Source: Acorus gramineus
Taxonomy: Eukaryota > Streptophyta > Magnoliopsida > Acorales > Acoraceae
Direction: 5' to 3'
Assembly: GCA_030737835.1 (NCBI GenBank)
Contig: CM060850.1
Location: 25,658,296-25,722,295, forward strand
DNA: 64,000 nt
Made by a program: the position numbers and the translations under genes
Shown here: positions 11,601-19,490 of the stretch, piece after piece
How the letters are laid out: each line of letters starts with the position of its first letter
Numbering within the stretch: position 1 is the stretch's first letter
The notes under the pieces: generated by a model
Told to the model about the DNA's origin: nothing
Databases searched by the model: none
The model's input: the letters and a program-made list of their open reading frames with translations, nothing else

Positions 11601-12152
11601 TTTGAACGGAGTTTGAACAGGCATTCAAATAGAATTCGTTCCTAGAGCATTCATTTTTCGAACATTTGAACTATCGTTCGACCAATTCCAAAGGCCGGCA
11701 TTTGAAAGGCTAGCATGTTCGAACATTTGAACTATCGTTATACCGTTCAAACGGAAATCAGGCTGTTGGAACGGTCTACTGTTCAAACCGCATATGCTAG
11801 ATCATATGCGCCGGGCCTCAAAAACAGCACGTGCGGCCACATTTAAATCTGTGCTTCTGACATAGTTTTTTATATCTTTTGCAAGCCCTTCAATTGAAAG
11901 ATTATAACCAAGCAATTCTCAACTAATCCATCGCATACACTATAAATCCATGACAAAATACATCGAAGACAGAGAACATTATGCGTATGTATGTGTGAAA
12001 ACATAAAGCAAAAGCACCGGTATCCATAAGAGCTGAACCCAAATGACGAACCTCTTCAGGCCTACAGCGCCGCCGCGTCCACGGCGGGGGTCGAAGACGG
12101 TCGCCTCCTTGGGAGAGATATCGCACCTCATAAAGAGAGACGAAGTCGCCAT
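1753..12152 (-). CDS. DHDPS: Dihydrodipicolinate synthase, plastid (3 exons)
   Basis: 4-hydroxy-tetrahydrodipicolinate synthase condenses pyruvate with aspartate semialdehyde, the first committed and lysine-inhibited step of plastid lysine synthesis. Exons on the minus strand are 12152-12052, 4309-4229 and 2680-1753. Both introns are GT-AG and in phase 2 (AG|G), giving a continuous 369-residue protein, normal for plants. Seen: an N-terminal leader of about 45 residues rich in S and R (likely transit peptide), then [16 protein letters not shown], the GGTTGEGQ pyruvate loop (about 110-116), [11 protein letters not shown], catalytic Tyr198 in [12 protein letters not shown] and Schiff-base Lys227 in AGIKECVGN. 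The protein stops after DDDDFILV, three residues short of the usual G-R-Y end. Intron 1 is about 7.7 kb and filled with transposons. No frame break was found, so the gene looks functional. Exon 1 is the least certain part because transit peptides are poorly conserved. Confidence 0.9.
3664..3743. mobile_element. Tiny inverted-repeat element
   Basis: About 80 bp bounded by imperfect terminal inverted repeats: GGCCCCGTTTGGTTGCG on the left and the reverse complement of GCCCCGTTTGGCTGC on the right. The arms could form a hairpin, as in a very short MITE. No clear target-site duplication was seen, so the superfamily is undecided. Confidence 0.5.
3763..4085 (+). mobile_element. Ty1/copia 3' end and partial LTR
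   Basis: Frame 3763-3807 encodes [14 protein letters not shown] then stop, which resembles the C-terminus of copia RNase H. A polypurine tract (GAGGGGGAG) follows at once, and then LTR-like sequence starting TATTGG instead of the expected TGTTGG, with a TATA-like ATATAAG near 3986. A GC-rich, partly palindromic stretch lies at 3850-3920. The LTR end and a second LTR were not found, so this is a truncated remnant inside DHDPS intron 2. Confidence 0.65.
4229..4309 (-). CDS. DHDPS: DHDPS exon 2
   Basis: This 81-nt exon encodes [20 protein letters not shown] and then SFEVKN, the conserved junction between transit peptide and mature enzyme in plant DHDPS. The acceptor is TACAG|G at 4311/4310 and the donor AG|GTTTG at 4228. 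Phase 2 on both sides matches exons 1 and 3. It is too short for a simple open-frame scan and was found from the family motif. Confidence 0.92.
5433..6870 (+). mobile_element. LINE (L1-type) C-terminal remnant
   Basis: Broken plus-strand frames carry hallmarks of the region after the reverse transcriptase in plant LINEs. These are RRRFLWN near 5470, [10 protein letters not shown] near 5590, VWKDIIDVV near 5740, then a second [10 protein letters not shown]...RVRFWRDCW near 5960-6060. A CPLCN...HLFHFC zinc-finger-like end (zf-RVT) lies in the 44-codon frame 6449-6580, followed by [12 protein letters not shown] near 6700. Several stops and frameshifts make it dead. Because the VWK...FW segment occurs twice in different versions, this may be two related LINE tails joined together. 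Confidence 0.8.
6880..7473 (-). mobile_element. LINE RT fragment, downstream half
   Basis: Read on the minus strand, this encodes the catalytic part of a degraded LINE reverse transcriptase: [12 protein letters not shown] near 7440, GFL near 7400, FSVLVNG near 7315, a degraded active-site block ISHVQYAN (usually HLQFADD) near 7150, and [10 protein letters not shown] near 6935. Several stops are present. It is the downstream half of the LINE split by the gypsy element at 7474-9811. Confidence 0.75.
7474..7986 (-). repeat. 3' LTR of gag-only gypsy element
   Basis: This copy is aligned by eye, without gaps, to 9299-9811 with about 32 mismatches in 513, or roughly 94% identity. On the minus strand it starts T-AATGTAGGACAG and ends CGCTGCGTTA. 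A polypurine-rich GAAGAAGAGGAGTC lies just outside it. Confidence 0.9.
8326..9209 (-). pseudogene. Gag of Ty3/gypsy element (broken)
   Basis: The N-terminal part (9209-8970) is in another frame from the main part (9093-8326). The main frame contains [20 protein letters not shown] and [21 protein letters not shown], classic Ty3/gypsy gag, then a TGA at 8793-8791 where a second Trp is expected, then [15 protein letters not shown] and YQTCRQ. One frameshift and one nonsense change therefore separate it from an intact gag. The rest of the frame (to 8326) is an acidic, low-complexity linker. Confidence 0.8.
9285..9296 (-). other. Primer-binding site, initiator tRNA-Met type
   Basis: The minus strand reads TGGTATCCGAGC two bases inside the 5' LTR. 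It matches the usual plant initiator tRNA-Met primer site (TGGTATCAGAGC) at 11 of 12 positions. Confidence 0.85.
9299..9811 (-). repeat. 5' LTR of gag-only gypsy element
   Basis: A 513-bp LTR starting TGATGTAGGACAG and ending CGCTGCGTTA on the minus strand. It is followed by the primer-binding site and bounded outside by the TCTTC duplication. It ends in TTA, not the usual CA. Confidence 0.9.
9817..10520 (-). mobile_element. LINE RT fragment, upstream half
   Basis: Minus-strand frames show the linker [11 protein letters not shown] near 10430, then [15 protein letters not shown] near 10140, [18 protein letters not shown] near 10040, and a degraded block ending SILASHE near 9825. These match the endonuclease-RT linker and first RT motifs of plant LINEs. 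If the gypsy element and one TCTTC copy are ignored, the frame continues without a break into CRLDFEK at 7440, so this is the same LINE. Confidence 0.8.
10521..12051. other. Intron sequence, no clear feature
   Basis: No gene or clear transposon was recognised. Between about 11530 and 11790 the motif GTTCGAAC and its variants (GTTCAAAC, TTCGAACATTTGAAC) recur in a degenerate, partly palindromic pattern that looks like an old terminal or subterminal repeat array. Confidence 0.4.
12052..12152 (-). CDS. DHDPS: DHDPS exon 1 (transit peptide)
   Basis: ATG at 12152-12150 opens [20 protein letters not shown], followed by an RGRGG-rich segment and GLKR. The donor AAGAG|GTTCG is at 12051. The exon is 101 nt long, so it ends in phase 2 exactly as exon 2 requires, and the joined sequence reads [15 protein letters not shown]. 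The composition (M-A-T-S-S start, basic, few acids) suits a chloroplast transit peptide. The open frame extends further upstream to 12524, but that part is His/Pro-rich repeat-like and unlikely to be translated. Confidence 0.75.
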
Positions 12153-13125
12153 TCTCTCTGATATTTGTCCTATCAAATAAAACACAACCGGAGATCGAGA
12201 TATAGCTCTCAAGAGCAGATTAAAAAAAAAAAGACTTAGATGGAGGCGGTGGTGGTGATTGAAATGGAGGAAATGATGGAAATGTTGGAATTCATGGATC
12301 CCCTTGGTCGTTGGCGGCGGACCAGTTGTTCTGCAGCAGCTTCCATGAAAGTGGATTGGCAGACGAAGGTGGTGGTGGTGGTGGTGGCGGCACGAAGTGT
12401 TGGTGGGGTTCGGATTTGGGGAGTGGGTGTTTGATAGGGCTTTTGAACTCACTATAATCGGGTCATGTTTGTGGTCATTTGACTTGGATCCGCGTTTTCT
12501 TTGACCCGAATTGTGCCGGTCCACTTTGTATGTGCGGCGGGCTTTTGTACCATCTTTCCAAGGAAGAAAAAATGTTGGAGTCCTTTTATGGGCCTTGTTA
12601 TATTTAGGTTCCGTATGGCACTTGCGTCGGGGGACACCGTGTATCCCCGGAAGCTAGTGGCGTGGTCAGGGTTTATATTCAGTCTTGTTTGCAGTTTCAT
12701 GTGTTGTTCTTATTAATTTTTATTAAAAAAAATATACAATCGCTTATTGAAATATATATTATTATACGAATTGAAGTATATACTAAGATATATTGGTGTA
12801 TTTAAAAAAAAATTAAAAAAAATTACATCTCATACACTATGATAAAGTCTATATACTATGATAAAAAATATAACATAATATATATTGTGTTATCATAGTG
12901 TATGAGACTGAAAAACAGACTGAGTGTATCAACGCTTTAAGACAATTTTTATATAGAGATTTAAAAAAAAATATTGAAGAAATAAATGAAACAAAAACCA
13001 ATTAAAAAAATAAAAGAGTTAAAAAATAAACAAAAGAAATTCTTTTAATAGTCACAAAATATGAGATATATTATTTTAAAAAAAACAAATTTAAAATTTA
13101 AAAATATATAATTTTAATAACCAAA

Positions 13126-13133
<8 letters not shown>
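12153..13133. promoter_or_regulatory. DHDPS upstream region
   Basis: This holds the 5' UTR and presumed promoter of DHDPS (minus strand). It includes GGT-rich trinucleotide runs at 12240-12430. From 12720 it turns into very AT-rich DNA with many homopolymer runs. No TATA box could be assigned with confidence. Confidence 0.4.
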
Positions 13134-13158
<25 letters not shown>

Positions 13159-13159
13159 A
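13134..13159. repeat. (CA)n microsatellite
   Basis: About 13 uninterrupted CA units preceded by a short CT run. A plain dinucleotide repeat. Confidence 0.95.
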
Positions 13160-13339
13160 ACCAGAAAAACGGGCACTGACGGATTCCTTCACTCTTCCGC
13201 GACGGACTAAAGACAGCCGGCACCAAATGACCCAAATCGATTTCATTTAATCCTTCCGTCCCCAGCCCACTAAGACATCCGAAAAATTTCCCTCCGAATC
13301 CTCTCCCACGAAAAAACAATATCCCTCCAAATCCTCTCA

Positions 13340-13660
13340 CCCTTTCCATCTAACATAATAAAACCCAGACCCCTAAAGCTTCACCCATCTCACACAAACC
13401 CTAGACCTGCGATCTGTCTCTTTGAATTCCGTCTCTCTGCATTTCGTCTGAGGTGGATTCTCTATTTCTCTCTATTAGTTTTACGTTTTGAGACCTGAGA
13501 TCCGTCTCTCTGCTTTTGATTTGATAATCTCTCTCTCTCTTTGTTTTTTATTTTCTGATTTGATCTACATCTTAGCGAGGTAACTTCTCTCTCTCTCTCT
13601 CCATCTATTTGTTTTTGCTTTTTAGATTTGATTAATGGATATTTGACAATCAATTGGTTT
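13340..13660 (+). promoter_or_regulatory. CT-rich 5'-UTR-like block
   Basis: Pyrimidine-rich DNA with AAACCCTAGA and several TCTCTCTC runs, then GCGAG|GTAACT like a splice donor at 13577. This composition is typical of plant 5' UTRs. It lies upstream of the TPC1-like exons on the same strand and could be the leader of that locus, but no coding start is attached. Confidence 0.3.
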
Positions 13661-15839
13661 TCATTTCATGTTTGGAAAGATTCAATTTGGTTATACACAT
13701 ACTTCAGAAATAGGTTGTTTAACTGGATCTCCATCTCCTCCAGGTTCGTAGAGCTCTTTGTCTAGTTTGGAAAGCTAGGTGGTCACCCAAATTTGAATTT
13801 CTTCACCAGCAATAGGTGGTCAAGCACCATTATGATATTTAGTATTTAATTTTTTTTTTGTGGTGAGACCTCTCAGAATTGATGATTTGAATGATCAGCT
13901 GGCTGATATTGGGTTTGATGGAATGGGAGGTTTAATTATGAGTTTTTCAGTTTTTCTACAAAAATATTTTCTCCACTTCGCTTGAAGAAATAAGCACAAT
14001 TGAGAGACTTTGGAGATGGGAAAGCTCATTCTAATAATGATTTCTGATTAAAGTTGTTGAATGACCGAGAAACCTTTTGTGTTAGTTTTTCTGATTAGTA
14101 TGTTTGAAATGTTTGGATGTGGGGCTAGGGCTTTTTTTCTTTTTTTTTGAAGCAGGTCTGTTTATATGTTTGAAATGTTTGTGTGCTTAACATCCAAACA
14201 TTTCAAGCATTGGACAAAGTATACATTTATAAACTGTCCATTGAGATGGTACAAGCATGATAGATATACGATCTTGATAGAGATTCCGTAGTAGCATCCA
14301 AGATTCATTATTTTTTAAAATTTTTGGGAGGAAAGGTAGGCGGGCTAGGGAGGGAAAATTCAGGATGATTGTATGAGAGGAACCAAAAGCACTTGATGTT
14401 GTGAGGAGGGATTGATGTTCTTCCTCTCTGATAGAACAAATGAACTTGATCAATAAAAGTCACACTAACTGATAAATTTGGCTTCTCATTTGTTATGTTG
14501 ATAATGATCCTTTTCCTTCATGGTTTTTGTTGACTATGAAAACCATACATATCTCTTCCCCGTGTCGTTTCCCCAACTTGTAGCGGCATCTTTGCACATC
14601 TACGCCTTTTACAATTACTAACAAAAACAAACTTCTGTATTCTTGAGATTCTCTGACTCTTTGTGTGCTTGAAATTTTAATCGTAAAATGTTGAAAAAGT
14701 TGAATAAAAAAATATGCTGGTCTGATATAAATACCAAACTGGTGTTCCTCCAACATGACTCGCTCCAGATCAGAGGTTTTGGAGTGTTCTTCCCTAGAGA
14801 GAGATGTTATTGACCCACGGATCCACAACATATGGTCTCCATTGGTTTGGAATAAGCTGCCCACAGAGATAAGCTACCCAATAATAATATATGTATACAT
14901 ATAGGTTGGCATTAATAATAATAATGGTGAGGGGACCTGTTCTGTTGATGAAGAAGATGATGACAGATATGCTGCTGCTTTGGTGAGTGGGTCTCATTTT
15001 CTCATTTTCTGTCTATTGTTATAAGGTATAGAATTCATTGAAGTCTTCAAGCAAGAACATTGATTCTTTGTGCTGTGTTGTTAGGCAGTCGATTGCAATC
15101 AAGAAGCACATCTATGCTGAAACCACCTTGGAGATTTTAGATTACTCTGTTCCAAAATCAATGTTTCAGAGTTGTGACATCATGAATCAATTCAGGATAG
15201 GACATCTATGCTGAAATTCTTTATAAATAAGTCTAATATCATGTCTTGTATAGTTCAACAGCCCAGAGATTTTAACTAAACCACCATAGAGATTTCAGAT
15301 TGCTCTGATCCAAAACTGAAATTTCAGTGCTGAAAATGTCATTTATGATATTTTATCTACTATAACAATGTTCTTGTGTCCCTACAAATTTTGATTGGCT
15401 CCCTCTTTCATTGTGAGTGGGAGAATATGGTTGTATAACATGTTTCATGTCTCCATTGCACTACTTATGAATGGCAATTTCTTTCATATGTCCGTTTTAT
15501 TAAATTAATTTTTTAAAGGAAATGTGAGAGCTCACTACAAATAATATTATTAAGGTCCAACTGGAGGGAGGCATTGTGCCAGACCTCCAAAGCAAAATGC
15601 AATTCCTTATGTATTGGATTGATGATAAATAGGGGATTGATGTACTCCCCTAAATACAGGAACCATGCAATTAATTTGAAATCTCATCTACATGATTATA
15701 GATAATATTGAAACTAGTCTTATATATATATTTTCTTGCGGACACTTTTTTTTTCATGATATAGCTATCTATTGATTAATTAATTGTTTCAGCATGTGAC
15801 TCTTATCATACTATCTAATTGATTCTTTAATTGTTCCAG
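13661..15839. other. Region before TPC1 fragment, little recognised
   Basis: Non-coding in appearance. A possible short exon at 14905-14972 (acceptor ATAG, donor TTG|GTGAGT) encodes GINNNNGEGTCSVDEEDDDR then YAAAL. It might be a diverged TPC1 N-terminus (AAALVDLAED in the family) but is too short to be sure. The N-terminal cytosolic part and S1 of TPC1 expected before 15840 were not found. Confidence 0.35.
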
Positions 15840-16593
15840 CGTATAACTCTTTTCATACTCATAATTCATATATTTTTCCCGGTTGCATATGAAGGACATC
15901 GTTTGTATTGGAGGAGCCCTCTAAACATTATGAAGGTGGGTTTTCATCATATATCCCTCACCAGTTTGATTTACATATGTAATTACTGGCATATAAGGAA
16001 GCACTTTTTTTAATTTAAAAATGTTCAATAACATTCCTATCTCAATAGGAATACTTGAGTTTTTTCTTTTCTTTCTGAATTGCTGATTTCACGTGAAAAG
16101 ATTCAAATATCGCCAACAGTGGTGATCTATTCGCTCTCCATTTCTATGCGAAGAAGAATGCATAATTTTGGTCTGGAAACAACTGATATAAAACAAGAAA
16201 CCTATGGGACAAGAAACTTCATTTATTCTATTGAATTCATGGTTTTTTCCTGTTTTCCCTATTAATGCTTTGTGGGTTCCTTTATTCTTGTCTTGTTGTT
16301 ACTTCACCTGCTTGTTTTTCCGTACTAAAATCAATTTTACTCTTTTTCTTTTCTCTACCATTGTATCCATCTAAAAGTTTGCCAAAGTATAATAAATCAT
16401 GCCTCCTACATTGTATTATTATCTCACTTTATTTGACAATTTACTTTATATTGCATTTGCAGGTTGTATTCCTATCACTGTTGTCTTGTGATATATTAAT
16501 TTATGCTCTTACATTGTCAGCTGTGCCCATTCATCCTCTGCCTGTGAGAATTGCTCCATATATCCGTGTGATCTTTGTTATATTATCGATTAG
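15840..16593 (+). pseudogene. TPC1-like channel fragment (two exons)
   Basis: Two adjacent exons of a vacuolar two-pore cation channel (TPC1 family). Exon 15840-15935 encodes [20 protein letters not shown] then [12 protein letters not shown] and ends AAG|GTGGGT. Exon 16463-16593 follows TTTGCAG and encodes VVFLSLLSCDILIYALTLSA, a short loop, then LPVRIAPYIRVIFVILSIR, ending AG|GTAAGC. Phases 0 and 2 agree, and together they cover the S2-S4 region of the first repeat. The next family block (ELRDT...GTYLN) is absent from the following kilobases, as are the EF-hands and second repeat. Splice sites and frames are intact, so the loss is recent or the fragment was duplicated or captured. It cannot encode a channel. 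Confidence 0.75.
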
Positions 16594-17748
16594 GTAAGCC
16601 TATTGAAACTCTTTCCTCTGTTGAAACATTAATGTGTATCCATATTTTACTTGTTTTTCTAGATGCTGATCAAGTGTTCATTATTCATAAATAAATTTTT
16701 GGCTTGTTAATTTGCTCCTATCATGTAGACACTTTATGATGAGTGACACAGATGGAGACTTCATGCAAGTTCAAAATAAAAGCACTAAAAGGTCCAGGTA
16801 TACAACCATCAACAATCTAATGCATATGCATAAATTGAAATTCTTCTTCTGGAGGCAGTTGACATGACGATCGTTGAATTTATGGAGTGTGGACTGCATA
16901 CTTATAGAATTTTGCTTGGTAAGTTCAAAGGGTTGAGTTATCCTAAGTGTGCTTATATTTATGGAGTGTGCTTATATTTATGTTTGATTTTTCCACCTGT
17001 CTTATTTCGATTTTATACTTCAGAGTTATCCTAAGTGCTTAATAAAAAAAAAGTACAGAAAAAATAATAATTCTAAGGCTTCTCCAGAATGTTAACACTC
17101 TCGTCATTTTTGAGCTTCTAGATTAAGTATTCATCAACCTTGTCTATTACTATTTAATTTACATGTCGGATAGCTATAATTAAAAATGAAATGGTTTGCA
17201 TTAAAATAGACCTCAAGGAGTGAACTTTGTGGGAGTTGTTATGAGTGCTTAATGATGGGGCTCTCTTTTTATGATTGTTTAATGAGTGAATTTATAATTT
17301 GTATTCCTTTCACATCATTTTTTAGGATACCATGATAAGTTTTTAAATATATATTTTTGATTTACGATATCTTTTTTTGCAGGTTCTTTACTCTTTTGCG
17401 TGTAAGTGTATAAAGGCATCACTTTTTGCAAATGCAAAATGAAGAAAATGAAAAGCGTTGGATGAATTTTACACATTAGTTAAACTTTGTATGTATAGAA
17501 ATGATGAACATTTATTTCAAGTTAGAGTATTCTATTGTTAAAGTTTTTCGTATTGTTAATGTATAATTTGATTTATAAAATTTGTTTTATGAAATTGCGT
17601 TCAATTTGTGATTGAATGGGTTGAATGAGAATGAATATATAAATTTATGTTGAATTTAGTTGAATGATTTGATTTTTTTAAATTTCTGGAGAAACAGATT
17701 TTGATAATAAAAAAGCTAGAGAATCTAAAGGTTTTGAGAAATTTATCT
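16594..17748. other. Flank of TPC1 fragment
   Basis: A segment with acceptor and donor signals at 16729-16798 would splice in phase to the second TPC1 exon but encodes nothing like TPC1 (HFMMSDTDGDFMQVQ). No other coding signal was seen. It may be a fortuitous exon of a chimaeric transcript. Confidence 0.3.
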
Positions 17749-18107
17749 CTACGGATCTTGTCCGTCGCTAAAAAAAATCAATTGTGATAAATTTTGTACT
17801 TTTAAAATAGTATATGTGACGGACCATATCTGTCGCTAAAAGAAATGATGACGAAGTTTATCCGTCGCTATTGGGTATTAGTCCGTCACAAATTATAACA
17901 ACCATGACGAACTATGTCCGTCGCTAAATATAGCAACCTCAACGGACAAAGTCTGTCACTAAATGTGGAAACCGCGACGGTCAATGTCCGTCGCAAACCT
18001 TTTCCTGACACCCTCAACACCAACGGTCCTTTGACGGTTTATGTCCGTTGTGAAAAATCTACAGCGACGGATTTAGACCATCGGGAAAAGTCAAGTCTTT
18101 TGTTGTG
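17749..18107. mobile_element. CACTA-like subterminal repeats and terminus
   Basis: At least eight copies of TCCGTCGC or close variants, in both orientations (GCGACGGA/TCCGTCGC), with spacing of 25-45 bp. The block ends at CTTTTGTTGTG, whose reverse complement CACAACAAAAG resembles CACTA ends (CACTACAAGAAAA). Such arrays bind the transposase in En/Spm elements. The opposite terminus and a transposase were not found. Confidence 0.6.
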
Positions 18108-19000
18108 ATATAAAGAAAATATAATATCAAAATTCATCATCTGATTCTCATTTGATGTACTCTATTTTACTTTTCTCAACAAATAAAGAGTTCATCATGA
18201 TTGATTATTCATTGACTATCAAGATACAAAATAAATCTCATGTTATCGTGTTTTGTATCTCTAAAAAGAAAGTAAACAAAAATCAATAAAAAAAAAATAT
18301 TATTTAAACTCTAATAAAGAAAAGAGATTTGAGATGTAATCCATGTAAGTAATAGGCAAATGCATAGAAGAGAGTTGGACTCGTTGTGGGGGGATGGGTG
18401 AGGGCATATATTTTTTTTTTGTGGGTATAAGGGCATATATTACGTATACAACATTGATTAATTTTCATTATAAACATAGGTCACAACAGGGTTGGAAAGC
18501 TTTGGATTTTTTTTTTTTTTTTTTTTTTTTGAGTTGGGGCAGCTGCCCCCAGTGGGCCTGACCTAGCTCCACCCTTGCCAGAAGCCATCTCGTGGTGGAG
18601 AAGGTCTGTTTTGAGGCGTTGAAAACTTGTGAAAAAATAACCTTCGAATGCACACGTTTAGTAGGAAACGCAAACACTACTTTTATGTTTGGATTAGAGA
18701 TAGAGTTTCATTGCATCCTTCAGTGCAAACGCGCCCACCCCTAACGCACACATAAATGGGCGCTTAGTTCCTCAATATAGTCTCGTATATCTTGTCAATT
18801 TCTTTTTCACATTTTCAATAAATGATAACATTCAATTCAACTCTCTAAAAAAATTTTCACAGGTATCTTATGGATCCCAAGGATGTCCTGTGGAGTTCAT
18901 TAGGGGATGTTGGCATAGAGTAGATGTTTTTGTCGTTCTTCACCCGATGCAGCAGAAGAATAATAAAGAAATCTATGTGACAATCCTACAATGAACTAAT
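18108..19000. other. Intergenic, repeat-derived
   Basis: It contains a T homopolymer at 18510-18530 followed by GGGGCAGCTGCCCCCAGTGG, and a segment at 18600-18760 that resembles 33480-33630 (see findings). No gene is seen. Confidence 0.4.
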
Positions 19001-19490
19001 TTGAATCCAAAAGGACAAAACCTAAAGAGGTGATCGATACTCTCAATCGATTGTATCATTTACTTATTACTACGCAATTTCAAATAATAGGCAATGAATT
19101 TATTAAAGAATTCTATGAAGAAGATGCCTTTTTTGAAGATCTTTGACGCAATTATTCGAATTATCCTATAGGAGACTACAACATCCAAGACGGGTTCCTT
19201 TTTGAAAAGTTATCATTAAGGAGCGTCATGACAGACTTGGTGGACATTTTGGGTGGGACAAGATGCTTGCGCTCGTTGAGGCCAATTTCTTTTGGCCCAA
19301 GATGACCAATGACATGATGCGCCATATCGAGCTTTACATGATGCACCATGTCGAGCTTTACAACACTTGTCATTTGGTGAAACATAATGCTCAAAATACA
19401 GGCTTACACACTCCATTTCCGTAGTGGATGCTCCATGGTTTGAAGTCAGCATTGACTTTGTCCTAGGTCTACCTCCAACAATGCAAAGAT
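19001..19490 (+). mobile_element. Ty3/gypsy integrase-region remnant
   Basis: Plus-strand frames carry GHFGWDKMLALVEANFFWPK (19242 on), then NTCHLVKHNAQNTGL with the HHCC-type zinc-binding pattern, and in the next frame FVLGLPPTM at 19455-19480. Upstream, degraded text such as GNEFIKEFYEEDAFFEDL fits the RNase H-integrase spacer. A 24-bp unit is duplicated in tandem at 19314-19337/19338-19361. Several frameshifts are present and no LTRs were found. Confidence 0.75.

Larger units (their letters stand above)
4310..12051 (-). other. DHDPS intron 1, transposon-loaded
   Basis: The donor AAGAG|GTTCG is at 12051 and the acceptor at 4311/4310. About half of this 7.7-kb intron is recognisable transposon: a plus-strand LINE tail, a minus-strand LINE reverse-transcriptase fragment, and a Ty3/gypsy element nested in the latter. 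I recognised nothing in 4310-5430, a unique-looking AT-rich stretch. Confidence 0.8.

Noticed and set aside
12153..12524. Upstream extension of the DHDPS first-exon frame
   Set aside because: The text is His/Pro-rich from GGT repeats and unlike any transit peptide. MATSS at 12152 is a better start.
14187..14997. Several minus-strand frames of 60-120 codons
   Set aside because: No motif, no splice logic and AT-rich composition like the flanks.
15533..15545. CACTACAAATAAT as the left end of a CACTA element enclosing the TPC1 exons
   Set aside because: No TCCGTCGC repeats lie beside it, and the flanking 3 bp (GCT) do not match those after 18107 (ATA).
16729..16798. Third exon of the TPC1-like locus
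   Set aside because: Splice signals are in phase, but the encoded residues do not match the family. Kept only as a chimaera possibility.
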